Below, piece by piece: positions 39,247 through 48,947 of a stretch of 64,000 nt of DNA (its first letter is position 1; each line of letters starts with the position of its first letter). The stretch is from positions 62,001 through 126,000 of the forward strand of contig JAJEEK010000109.1 of NCBI GenBank assembly GCA_022821065.1, given 5' to 3'. The position numbers and the translations under genes are program-made. The notes under the pieces are model-generated. The model searched no databases. It saw nothing but the letters and a program-made list of their open reading frames with translations, and was not told where the DNA came from. This DNA is from Candidatus Poribacteria bacterium. GTDB taxonomy: Bacteria > Poribacteria > WGA-4E > WGA-3G.

Positions 39247-39273
39247 TAGTCACATTCTACTCAACACCTATAG

Positions 39274-39325
39274 GAAGGGGACTGGCAACAATATTCTATA
39301 GTTGCCGATCCCCTTCTTCTTTTTT
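39274..39325 (+). terminator. rho-independent terminator
   Basis: gaaggggactggcaac...gttgccgatccccttcttctttttt. Confidence 0.88.
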
Positions 39326-39330
39326 ATTTT

Positions 39331-39703
39331 TTATGCGATAAATGCACCACTCTGTGCTGGCAGCGAAATTTTTACGGAATCTTCTGATACTACCACTTGG
39401 CTTCCATTGAGTAGATCTTCCGCAGAACTTTGAAATGATGAAATCGGTATTTCGATCGTTTGAAAACGCCTACTTGTATTCAGGACGATCAAGACAGGAT
39501 TATCTCCCCACGTTCATCCAACAACGAACCGAATCGTAAGCGATACCTCCAGAGGTTGTCACACGAAGCGTGATCGGTTCATTCAGTTGAGGGCGCGATG
39601 CATAAGCCGACGATAGTTTCAATCGATGCAAGTGCTTGATGCCTGTTAAACTGCCGCGGTACTCAACAAGGCGATTCTCAAAATCCTTTTGCCTACCAAA
39701 CAT
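39331..39703 (-). pseudogene. remnant of an alpha-amylase-family-like gene: N- and C-terminal pieces joined out of frame
   Basis: 39500-39703: YRGSLTGIKHLHRL..PQLNEPITLRVTTSGGIAYDSVRCW; second frame ending at 39331: TWGDNPVLIVLNTSRRFQTIEIPISSFQSSAEDLLNGSQVVVSEDSVKISLPAQSGAFIA*. Confidence 0.6.
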
Positions 39704-39740
39704 AATATCCCTCTACGACTTACTGTTATATTAAAAAATA

Positions 39741-39770
39741 AAAAAGCCGTGTCACGTGTACACGGCTTTT
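39741..39770 (-). terminator. terminator-like hairpin (bidirectional) downstream of the 39794 CDS
   Basis: aaaaagccgtgt-cacgtgt-acacggctttt with A/T tracts on both sides. Confidence 0.8.
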
Positions 39771-39793
39771 CTGTTTTCTATTCTGGGTTCTGG

Positions 39794-40720
39794 CTATTTA
39801 TCGCCCCAAGCAGGGCCACGTGGTATCCATAAACGTTGTCCGACACTCAGCCTCGTCCGGTCAAAGATGTAGTCGTCCTGATTCGCTGCGACCAATCGTT
39901 TCCACATCTCTGGATCGTCAAAAATCTCAGGACGTGCAGCGATGCGCTTGAGAGCTGCTTCACCGTTTTCTTCCTGAATGTCTTCTTCCTGGACACGATA
40001 CCTGTCGAGTCTCTCAGGACTGGTTATGCTAAAGCTGAAACTATGCGGGTTCACAAGCACATTACCAGCCATGTCTGCGGCTCCGGAGACAGTGACAGTA
40101 TACATGCGTCCTGCGCGCATCGGCATATCAGATGTGAAGGTCACAGAATCACCGCTTCCGGTCACTGTACCTGACAGTGCTGCTTGCATCGGTTCGCTCA
40201 TCGAATCTTCCGTTTTCGCAACGGCTACACTGATAGAGACGCTATCGCTATTGACTGCTTCACTAAACGAGACTGAGACGCTGTTCATCACATTGAGGGA
40301 ATCTTCGTACTCAGAGATAACTGTACCGTCAGTCGGTTCGTTCATCGTTACAGTTGGTGGCGTTGCGTCGGTGTAGGTAAACTGTTGTGGCAGCGTGACG
40401 GGAACTTCAGGTTTTCCGCCATTGGTAACAACGACACTGACAGATTGTCCTGCCATACCGGCTGGCGTTACTGCTGTAATTTGTGTCTCACTCGGAACTG
40501 TTACACTTTGTGCATTTTTTCCACCGAACGTCACGGTTACACCGTTTTTCATATCAAATTTTTCGCCGCTAATTTGAACGGTTGTTCCGCCGGTTTCGGG
40601 TCCTTGTGTGGGACTCATTCCCGTTGGTAACGGTTCTGGGTTACAGCCAGCGCAACCCGCCATCCACGCGCAGACAATCGTGAGGACAGCCAGCACCGCT
40701 ATGTTTCTGGGTTTTTTCAT
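39794..40720 (-). CDS. lipoprotein with IPT/TIG domain, Ig-like domain and C-terminal LysM-like domain
   Basis: MAGCAGC lipobox; PTGMSPTQGPETGGTTVQISGEKF; PPTVTMNEPTDGTVISEYEDSLN; YRVQEEDIQEENGEAALKRIA...LSVGQRLWIP. Confidence 0.8.
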   Translation of the reverse strand: MKKPRNIAVLAVLTIVCAWMAGCAGCNPEPLPTGMSPTQGPETGGTTVQISGEKFDMKNGVTVTFGGKNAQSVTVPSETQITAVTPAGMAGQSVSVVVTNGGKPEVPVTLPQQFTYTDATPPTVTMNEPTDGTVISEYEDSLNVMNSVSVSFSEAVNSDSVSISVAVAKTEDSMSEPMQAALSGTVTGSGDSVTFTSDMPMRAGRMYTVTVSGAADMAGNVLVNPHSFSFSITSPERLDRYRVQEEDIQEENGEAALKRIAARPEIFDDPEMWKRLVAANQDDYIFDRTRLSVGQRLWIPRGPAWGDK

Positions 40721-40770
40721 TAATTCGGTCTCCTTATCGTCAAAAAAGTCTCATTCCGTACCGCGGTTTT

Positions 40771-40840
40771 GGCGCAGCTTGCTGGTTCCTAAAACATGCT
40801 ATGCTATAAGGTAGTGGCGCAGCTTGCTGGTTTCCAAAAC
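40771..40840. repeat. direct repeat pair ggcgcagcttgctggtt(t)cc(t)aaaac, 45 bp apart
   Basis: 40771-40795 and 40816-40840. Confidence 0.75.
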
Positions 40841-40961
40841 GTACTACTACATAGGATCTTGTGGATTAGAAAGAAGCCTCTAACTTACACCTTAAACTAT
40901 TATACACATAATTAGACGGAGTTGTCAACATTTTTTTCTTTGATCTATATTCCACGCGTAG

Positions 40962-41810
40962 TTACCCGCGCCAACTCGTCCGTTTTAATGGGTCTTGGAC
41001 GGAAACGGACAATTCAGGGCCGAAGCTCTCTATTGACAATCGAACTGTATCGCCGTCGCCAACTGCGGTGAGTGCTTCGTGGTGTGTCCCTGTGGAGACA
41101 ACGTCTCCCGGTTCCAGCGTTAGAACATTGGTTACCTCGGCGAGGAGTTCGGGAATGAAACGTGCCATGGAATTGGTTGAGAAATCGTGTTGTAGACCGT
41201 CGTTAATCCAGAGTTGTACGCCGAGTGCGTTCCCATCGGCTACTTCGTCAGCAGTAACGAGTGCTGGTCCCATCGGTGCGAATGTGTGCCAACTCTTTCC
41301 TAAGAAAAACCCACCGGGTAGACCGCGCGCCGATACGTCAATAAATTGTGTGTACCCGAATACGCAGTCTAACGCATTCTCTTCGGAGAGATGTTTCGCT
41401 GTTTTACCGATAACGATCGCTAATTCGGGTTCAAAATGAAACACAGTCACATCTGCTTCTGGCAGTTGGACTGTCCCTTCTGTAGGAATGATACCGGTTG
41501 GCGACTTCAGAAATGCGTTGAATTCGCCGCGGGATGGACTGTCTGGTTCGATGTAATTGCCTGCGAGACAGACGAGTTGGCCTGGACGCGGCAGCGGTGC
41601 CTTGAAGCTGACACTGTCTAAGGCAGTAGCAGTTCCATTTTTAGCAGCATCCGTTATCGCTGGATGCAGATTGTCAAAGTCCTCAATCACCATGCGTATC
41701 AGTTCCTGTGGCGTGTGATACGAAATACCGTTCAGTGCATCACTGATGTCAACAATCCCGTTTTCTGTGATGACCCCGAGTTGGTAGTCGTTAAAGAACG
41801 CAAGTTTCAT
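40962..41810 (-). CDS. fumarylacetoacetate hydrolase family protein
   Basis: PGQLVCLAGNYIEP; FEPELAIVIGKTAKHLSEENALDCVFGYTQFIDVSAR; LEPGDVVSTGT. Confidence 0.93.
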   Translation of the reverse strand: MKLAFFNDYQLGVITENGIVDISDALNGISYHTPQELIRMVIEDFDNLHPAITDAAKNGTATALDSVSFKAPLPRPGQLVCLAGNYIEPDSPSRGEFNAFLKSPTGIIPTEGTVQLPEADVTVFHFEPELAIVIGKTAKHLSEENALDCVFGYTQFIDVSARGLPGGFFLGKSWHTFAPMGPALVTADEVADGNALGVQLWINDGLQHDFSTNSMARFIPELLAEVTNVLTLEPGDVVSTGTHHEALTAVGDGDTVRLSIESFGPELSVSVQDPLKRTSWRG

Positions 41811-42935
41811 CTAAGTTTTTGCTCCTTTATTAAGACGTTTTACAAGCGGATGGCTCCGCTCCTCCAACGGCAGTTGCACTTTTTCGCTACTGAAATGCGA
41901 AGCGTAGGTTGCACTTACACATTCAAGCGATGTAAGTGCATTGCGACCACCGAGTTCAGGTTGATTACCGTTAAGAATTGCGTCTCGTATATTTTTCGCG
42001 CTCCAAATAGTGTGGCGAGACCGCCACGCCTTTCCTGAGATAAGAAACGCCGAGGCATCGAGTTCTATCTGTCCCCATTCGGGGGTATGTGCAGCAAATG
42101 AAACATCGAACGGACAGTACCACATTTCATCTACGCCTGTGTCCGGGTTCGGTTTGATCATCAGCTGCCCTTCTGATCCGAGCAGGTGTGGTCCCATCAT
42201 CCACGCGTGTCTGGGTTCTCGACAATACAGTTCCATAATACCGTAGGCACTTCGTGCACCGCCGATATGCACGAGCATTGTATCACCAGCAACGATACCG
42301 TTATCGCGCCGATCGGTTTTACACAATTCACTGCTATGCATAATATCGACTTCCGTCACATCGTGTCCCTGATACGTGATATGCGCTTGGAGCCAAGAGA
42401 TACCGTCTAAGAAGAAATCCATCTCGTCGAAATAGTGGACTCCCATTTCCATCAATTCAAATCCTGCTTCTCGCCCCTTACCGACTTCTCGAATTGAACG
42501 GAGTTCCCCGATTTTGCCAGCATCAACTAAGGTTTTGGCATGCCGAAAGAGGGGTGTGAATCGGAATTGATGACTGACTGCCAAGTGGACCCCTGATTCT
42601 TGACATACCGAGAGCATCTGATCAGCGGTTTCTAAATCAACAGACAACGGTTTTTCACACAAAACATGGATACCGGCTTTTGCAGCAGCAATCGTGATCG
42701 GGGCATGCAGCGGTGCGTGTGTACACACGCTTATGAGATCCAGCGACTCGTGGGCGAACATCTCTGAGTAGTCTGTGTATCGTTTCGAGACATCGTATTC
42801 GTCTGTGCGGTTGTTGAGGGCATCGAGATTGATGTCGCACATTGCGACGATGTCAATTTCCTCAAGATTGGCGTAAGCGGCAGCGTGGCTTCGACTAATC
42901 CCGCCGCAACCGACGATTCCTGCTCGTAAAGCCAT
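41811..42935 (-). CDS. Gfo/Idh/MocA family oxidoreductase
   Basis: AGIVGCGGISRSHAAAY; GIHVLCEKPLSVDLETAD. Confidence 0.93.
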   Translation of the reverse strand: MALRAGIVGCGGISRSHAAAYANLEEIDIVAMCDINLDALNNRTDEYDVSKRYTDYSEMFAHESLDLISVCTHAPLHAPITIAAAKAGIHVLCEKPLSVDLETADQMLSVCQESGVHLAVSHQFRFTPLFRHAKTLVDAGKIGELRSIREVGKGREAGFELMEMGVHYFDEMDFFLDGISWLQAHITYQGHDVTEVDIMHSSELCKTDRRDNGIVAGDTMLVHIGGARSAYGIMELYCREPRHAWMMGPHLLGSEGQLMIKPNPDTGVDEMWYCPFDVSFAAHTPEWGQIELDASAFLISGKAWRSRHTIWSAKNIRDAILNGNQPELGGRNALTSLECVSATYASHFSSEKVQLPLEERSHPLVKRLNKGAKT

Positions 42936-42970
42936 AAACGTCTCCTAAGCGCAATGGTGACAGATGTCGT

Positions 42971-43978
42971 CTATCGGTTCATCTCTAATAGTGTCTGCCA
43001 CTGCGTCTCGTCCACGAGCACCCCTTTTTCGAGACTCTCCTGCCGTGTCCGTAACATGCCTTCGCCCGGATACCTAACCTCTTCATTTTCATCTAACGGT
43101 GTAGCCGTATGGAAATCGTTAATAATCGCTGCCACTGTTTCATTTAGCACCGCTTGTCCCATCAACCCTGTGGCATTAATCGCGATGTAGACCTGCGAAA
43201 CGGCGTATTCTGATCCCTGCTTTCCGATTTCGTGTGTGGCTTGTCCACCTGAGATAACGGATGCCATCGTGTCAAGGACAAGTGCCAGCCCTGAGCCTTT
43301 CCAATAACCGATGGGGAGTGCCCTTTTGGAATCAAGGATTTCACCCGGGTCAACGGTTAGTTCGCCTTTGGTGTCGTACCCGCCGGGTAGCGGTAATTCT
43401 TTTCCTTGTAATTTCAGGACTTCCAATTTTCCGTTTGAATACTGGCTCATCGCCATATCAAGTAAGATGTGTCCGTCTTCGCGCGGCACGGCAATCGCCA
43501 TCGGGTTGTTTCCGATAATTTTTTCAGCAGACCCCCACGGCGGCATCAGTCGCGTTGTGTTCGTCCAACAGATGCCGATATATCCGGCTTCCGCTGCCTG
43601 TAGTGCATAAGCACCGGCACGCATCCAGTGGTTTGTATTTGAAAGTCCGACGCACCCGATACCGTGAATTTCAGCGAGTTCTGTTGCCCGCCGCATGCAA
43701 ACATGCGCGTTGACAAGCCCGACCCCCATCTTACCGTCCCACCGTTCTAACGCACCGAACCCCTCAATTTTCTCTGGTTCTGCACGGAAATTAATCTGTT
43801 TGCTTTCCAATCCGGCAACGAATCCAGGAAAACGATTGAGTCCGTGTGAATACACACCATCGCGTTGATTTTCGGCGAAGAGTCGCGCACATAGCATTGC
43901 TCGCTCATCGGCAAAACCGACTGAAGCGAGTACACGATAAAATTCACCACATAAAGTTTGGAAAGGCACACGTTTCAT
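42971..43978 (-). CDS. Ldh family oxidoreductase (malate/L-lactate/diketogulonate reductase-like)
   Basis: RDGVYSHGLNRFPGFV; GLSNTNHWMRAGAYALQAAEAGYIGICWTNT; PMAIAVPRE; YWKGSGLALVLD. Confidence 0.9.
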   Translation of the reverse strand: MKRVPFQTLCGEFYRVLASVGFADERAMLCARLFAENQRDGVYSHGLNRFPGFVAGLESKQINFRAEPEKIEGFGALERWDGKMGVGLVNAHVCMRRATELAEIHGIGCVGLSNTNHWMRAGAYALQAAEAGYIGICWTNTTRLMPPWGSAEKIIGNNPMAIAVPREDGHILLDMAMSQYSNGKLEVLKLQGKELPLPGGYDTKGELTVDPGEILDSKRALPIGYWKGSGLALVLDTMASVISGGQATHEIGKQGSEYAVSQVYIAINATGLMGQAVLNETVAAIINDFHTATPLDENEEVRYPGEGMLRTRQESLEKGVLVDETQWQTLLEMNR

Positions 43979-44029
43979 AGGTTATAGTAGGCTGTTATTC
44001 CAGCATTCGCTGCTTTTATATAGTGGTCG

Positions 44030-44887
44030 CTACCACATTTTGATCCATTGTGCGAAAGGTGTCACGGGTTGCGTTTCGCTACGGATGACCCATTTGAAAT
44101 CGGGATCTCCCCAGTAGATTGTGCCCGGATGGTCACCGTCACGGAGATAACGGATATCAATCGCCCAACGGACGATTTCACTTGTGGTGTGAGGTAGCGA
44201 TCGATGAAGGGTCAGATTGTGGAACACTAAAGCATCCCCTAATTCCATTGGGCACGTCACGATACGGGAATCTTCAATAAGTTCGTCCATCACCTCAAGA
44301 AACTTACCTTCCCGTTCCTCTGTGTGATGATTGACCACACCTAACCGATGTGAACCCGCAACCACTTGTAGACAACCGTTGGTCTCATCTACCGGTACCA
44401 GCGGTATCCATGCCGTCGGAATAAGCGAAGTTTCGCTGGCTGTGCCGAAATAGCCGCTGTCTTGGTGCCACGGGACGACAGTCAATTGTTGACCCGGAAG
44501 TTTCGGACGCGCATTGAAAACGGGATGTCCAATCACGTCTGTTCCTGTGAGTTGCCCGATTGCGTCCACGAGAGGACCAGCGTGGTGAAGATCGAAAATT
44601 TCGGGGGTTGCCACTTGGTTCCGCCAAGAACGACCAAAGCGATTAGCATATTCGCCAGCGACTTGCGCGAATCGCGTTTCAAACGGGAGTTCCGTCCCTT
44701 CATCTTCAATAATTCCGTCCGCTTTCAACTCGTGAATGATGCCATCTACGACACCGGCAAAACTATCGCGCACGCCATTGATGGCAGTCTCTGGAACAAC
44801 GCCTTTTAGTAGCAAGTATCCATCATTTTCCCACTGATCCATCTGTTCGGGCGATAGTGGGGTTCCCTGTTTTTGATTGTTTTTCAT
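44030..44887 (-). CDS. phytanoyl-CoA dioxygenase family protein
   Basis: WENDGYLLLKGVVPE; VVPWHQDSGYFG; PLVPVDETNGCLQVVAGSHRLG; GDALVFHNLTLHRSLPH. Confidence 0.93.
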   Translation of the reverse strand: MKNNQKQGTPLSPEQMDQWENDGYLLLKGVVPETAINGVRDSFAGVVDGIIHELKADGIIEDEGTELPFETRFAQVAGEYANRFGRSWRNQVATPEIFDLHHAGPLVDAIGQLTGTDVIGHPVFNARPKLPGQQLTVVPWHQDSGYFGTASETSLIPTAWIPLVPVDETNGCLQVVAGSHRLGVVNHHTEEREGKFLEVMDELIEDSRIVTCPMELGDALVFHNLTLHRSLPHTTSEIVRWAIDIRYLRDGDHPGTIYWGDPDFKWVIRSETQPVTPFAQWIKMW

Positions 44888-45056
44888 TTTTATTTAATTC
44901 CAAAGCTTGGACAATTTTGAGAATTAAGATGACAAAAGTCGAAAAGATTGTAAAATAATAGCATATTTGACGAAAAGAGTCAAAGAAAATAGCCTCAATA
45001 GCAGAGCCCTTCAGTTCTCGGTTTTTTCGTCCAATTATAGAAGGTGAACGCGTTAA

Positions 45057-45233
45057 TTATGAAGATGCTGACAATGGAAACAGTTGAGCGTCAGGTATCG
45101 CGATCACCCTATTGCTGAAGTCCGGTTGAGGTTCGGCATAGATGTTATATTTCTCTTTGAACGTGTTGCTCTGTTGGTGATGTATGCAGCTACAGAGACT
45201 CACAACGAGTAAAATGCACAAAAATCTAAACAT
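45057..45233 (-). CDS. small putative lipoprotein
   Basis: MFRFLCILLVVSLCSC lipobox; short ORF. Confidence 0.4.
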   Translation of the reverse strand: MFRFLCILLVVSLCSCIHHQQSNTFKEKYNIYAEPQPDFSNRVIAIPDAQLFPLSASS

Positions 45234-45434
45234 TGAAATAATCTCCGAACATTTCATTTTAGAGACTATTTTATCATAAAAGGTAAAGTCAATTCATGGC
45301 AAATGTAGAAGTCATTTTGATTTTTGACGGTTTGCCATAATTGGATGAAAAGGAGAATTTTGTCATTTTTTTTAAAGTCTCGGACCTTGACATTTCGTTA
45401 AGAAGATGATACGTTACGAGTCAAAGGAGGACTT

Positions 45435-46811
45435 ATGATGGCAACTTTAACGCAAACGGAAAACCGAATCAGACCGCTTTATATTGATGGATATACCGAT
45501 CAGTTGAGTTATGCTCCCGGTGAAGAAATTGCATTCCACATCTCAACGAGCGCGGGCAGCTACTCACTTGAGATTGCACGTATCGGTGCGACGCGCGAGG
45601 TCGTCTGGAGCCAAGCCGAGCTGCCCGGTGAAGCACAACCGATCCCCGCGGATGCATCATCGCAGGGATGTGGATGGTCTCCCGTCTTTACGCTTGAAGT
45701 ACCTGAATCGTGGCAGAGCGGTTATTATGAAGGCACACTCCGCGCAACAGACGGTGGCGGTGATGTTGTCTATCGGAACCATCGTACCGCCGAAAGCACA
45801 CTTTTCTTTATTATTCGTCCCGCGAAACCGGGGGCAAACACGCCGATTCTGCTCCAACTCTCTACCAATACCTATAACGCCTACAACAACTGGGGTGGCT
45901 TCAGTCTCTACGGATATCACGGGGCAAGTAAGATACAGGGCAACCGTGTCTCGTTTGATCGACCCACTCGCGGCATTTTCGCTAACTGGGAAGCGGCTTT
46001 TGTCGTCTGGGCAGAAAAGAACGGATGGACGCTTGATTACGCCGCGAATAGTGATTTGGAATTCCATCCTGAGATGTTAGAGCACTACAAACTTGTCTTG
46101 AGTGTCGGACACGATGAGTACTGGTCTGCCCCGATGCGCGATCACCTTGAAGCGTTCATCGCGAACGGTGGTAACGCTGCCTTCTTTAGCGGGAATTCCG
46201 TCTGCTGGCAGGTACGTTCGGAAGATAACGGTAGGGCACTCGTCTGTTGGAAACAGACCTACAACCAAGACCCCGTCTACAAAACTGATGATCACAGTAC
46301 CCTCAGCACCCTCTGGAGCCACTATCTGGTCGATCGTCCTGAGAACCAATTGACAGGTGTCGGTTTCCTTCAAGGCGGTTATCATCTGAGTCACGGACAG
46401 TTTATGGATGGTGCAGGTGAATACACCGTCCATCGCCCGGAACATTGGGTGTTTGAAGGGACGAATCTCTCACAAGATGACACCTTTGGTGGCGCAAATA
46501 CGATTGTCGGGTACGAATGCGACGGGTGTGAGTGGACACTTGAAAACGGTTTGCCGGTCCCGACCTATCAAGACGGCACACCTGAAAGTTTCAGGATTCT
46601 TGCGACAGCACCTGTCCGTTGGCATCCTGATGATTGTGAGTGGTATGAGCGTTGGGAAAGAGGGAGAACCGGTGCCGCAACGATGGGCATCTATACACAA
46701 GGCGGGACAGTCTTCACTGCTGCTACAACCGATTGGTCGCATGGATTAGCAGGTGGCGATACGGTGGTTGAACGGATTACACATAATGTTCTGCAACGGC
46801 TTGCAGAATAA
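45435..46811 (+). CDS. N,N-dimethylformamidase beta-subunit-like protein
   Basis: LLQLSTNTYNAYNNWGGFSLYGY; LVLSVGHDEYWSAPMRDHLEAFIANGGNAAFFSGNSVCWQVR. Confidence 0.85.
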   Translation: MMATLTQTENRIRPLYIDGYTDQLSYAPGEEIAFHISTSAGSYSLEIARIGATREVVWSQAELPGEAQPIPADASSQGCGWSPVFTLEVPESWQSGYYEGTLRATDGGGDVVYRNHRTAESTLFFIIRPAKPGANTPILLQLSTNTYNAYNNWGGFSLYGYHGASKIQGNRVSFDRPTRGIFANWEAAFVVWAEKNGWTLDYAANSDLEFHPEMLEHYKLVLSVGHDEYWSAPMRDHLEAFIANGGNAAFFSGNSVCWQVRSEDNGRALVCWKQTYNQDPVYKTDDHSTLSTLWSHYLVDRPENQLTGVGFLQGGYHLSHGQFMDGAGEYTVHRPEHWVFEGTNLSQDDTFGGANTIVGYECDGCEWTLENGLPVPTYQDGTPESFRILATAPVRWHPDDCEWYERWERGRTGAATMGIYTQGGTVFTAATTDWSHGLAGGDTVVERITHNVLQRLAE

Positions 46812-46821
46812 GCACGCTCGA

Positions 46822-47190
46822 TTATATTTCTTTCCGCTGGAATGAGACGTGTGCCGCCGTAAACAACACTATAAAAAAGAGTAACAATAGCATCACGTCC
46901 AAGATCGCACCTTTGAATGCGTCTCCTAAACGTACGCTGTCTTGAAATTTCGGGATACTTTCAAAGGAGACGGGTTTATCAGACATACCCTCCCTAACAA
47001 AAGGAGCGTGTGGACTGTCTGGATCCGCGCGGTCGGCAGAGATAAGAAAATCGTTGAAAGTATCGGCATAACGCTCAACGTTTTTCAAGAAATTCAGAAA
47101 AACTGAGCACAATGGAGTTGAATCAGTGTCCAAAGCATCGTGTTTGTCTTCCCTAACCTTTTCGGTAGTAACTTGGGTAGAGTCTATCAC
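46822..47190 (-). pseudogene. probable C-terminal remnant of an ABC-2-type permease
   Basis: DPDSPHAPFVREGMSDKPVSFESIPKFQ...AILDVMLLLLFFIVLFTAAHVSFQRKEI; only one TM, no N-terminal TMs. Confidence 0.5.
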
Positions 47191-47257
47191 ATTTTGATGC
47201 CAAAATCAACAGCGAATTGTGTTGTCAATTCTATGACGACGTGCTATCCTATTTAAC

Positions 47258-48667
47258 ATGGAAACGGAAACGCGAACCTCCTCAGCGATGCATGCCCCTG
47301 GTGCAATCCTCCTGATCTCCTGCTACGAACTTGGACACCGACCTGCAGGACTTACGCGTCCACGCCGCGCACTTGAAACAGCAGGGTTCACACCCAATGT
47401 CATTGATATTGCTGTCGAACCGTTGGATACTGAAAAGGTTGTCCGCGCCCGGTTCATCGGTATCTCCGTGCCGATGCATACTGCACTGCGACTCGGTATT
47501 CATCTCGTACATCGTATCCGGCAAATCAATCCGGATGCTTTGATATGTATGTACGGACTTTATGCGACACTCAACGCCGACTATCTACTTTCACAAGGTG
47601 TCAATTTTTGTATCGCTAACACAGCATCAACAGAACTCGTTGCGTTGGTAACATCCGTTGGAAAGAAAGAGCGGATTAAGACATATAGTGATGATGTCTC
47701 TGTTGGAAAACTACCGCCTCTGGATGTATATGCCCAGTTTGAGGATGACGGTGAGACACGAACCGTCGGGTATACAGAGACGACACACGGGTGTAAGCAT
47801 CTCTGCACACACTGTCCGATACCGCCGGTTTACAATGGCAAATTTTTCGTTGTCCAACCCGATACCGTACTTGCTGAGATACAGGAGCAGGTGGCGCAAG
47901 GTGCGACACATATTACGTTCGGAGATCCCGATTTCCTCAACGGACCGATGCACGGACTCCGTATCCTGCGTGCAATGCACGACGCTTTTCCGAACCTTAC
48001 CTTCGATTTTACGACGAAGGTTGAGCACATCCTGAAACACAGAAAACATTTCCGAGAATTCGCGCAACTCGGATGTCGGTTTATTATCTCCGCTGTGGAG
48101 TCGTTGAGTGAAACGGTTCTAACGATTTTGGAGAAACACCACACACGCGCCGATGTCGAAACCGCAATCGACATCGTTCACGGTGCGGGGATTGCCCTAC
48201 GCCCGACATGGGTGCCGTTTACACCGTGGACAACCTTAGACGACTATCTTGAGGTTTTCCAGTTTGTTGAGACGCACCGTCTTGTGTATCACGTGGATCC
48301 GGTGCAGTATGCCGTTCGATTGTTAATTCCGCCGGGTTCATATCTCCTCAATCGTCCAGAAACAAAGACGCTTTCACGGACGCTTGATGAGACCGCCTTT
48401 AGTTATATTTGGGAACATCCAGATGTGCGGATGGATGAACTCCATAAAACAGTCAGTGCGCTTGTAGAAAACGACGCGCGAATGGGTGTTGACCCACTGG
48501 ACACCTTTTATCGGATATGGGAACTCGCTGCCGGTATGCACGGTAGCAGGCACACGCCGTTGTACCATAGCAAAGCGGCGCATCCACACGCACCACGGAT
48601 TACCGAAGCATGGTTCTGCTGAGCGGAACCCACCGAAGGGCAGTTGGCCCCGATTCAATTTTTTTAA
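47258..48667 (+). CDS. B12-binding-type radical SAM protein, probable CUAEP-tail selenoprotein (Sec at TGA 48620-48622)
   Basis: LLISCYELGHRPAGL..VEPLDTEKV; TTHGCKHLCTHCP (CxxxCxxC); tail AWFC-[TGA]-AEPTEGQLAPIQFF-TAA. The ORF track stops at the TGA. Confidence 0.85.
48623..48655 (+). promoter_or_regulatory. candidate bacterial SECIS hairpin
   Basis: gggc(48638-48641)-agttg-gccc(48647-48650), loop 19 nt after the TGA; short stem, not folded computationally. Confidence 0.45.
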
Positions 48668-48682
48668 CGATTGAGTTCTGCT

Positions 48683-48712
48683 CCGATTGGTTGAACAGCC
48701 CAATCGGGTTTT
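48683..48712 (+). terminator. rho-independent terminator after the radical SAM gene
   Basis: ccgattgg-ttgaacagc-ccaatcgg-gtttt. Confidence 0.7.
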
Positions 48713-48947
48713 AAATAAAAATTTCATAGTACTATGAAAAAACGTTGAGTGAAAATCTCCGTTAAACATAGTTTGGTCTGAGTTCACGATATTTCTTGGA
48801 ATTCGTACTCTTCGGGTTTACTATGAAAACACGCAGTTATTCTGTTGTCAATAACCGATTTTGGTGATAGAATAACGCTCCATGAAATATTTTAGGTCTA
48901 ATAAACTATCTGTTTTTACTATAGAATTTTAGATGTAAAGGAGAACT

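Noticed and set aside
44898-44920. Second copy of the MITE (caaagcttggacaatttt)
   Set aside because: Only one end-like sequence seen; no matching inverted end found within the next few hundred bases.
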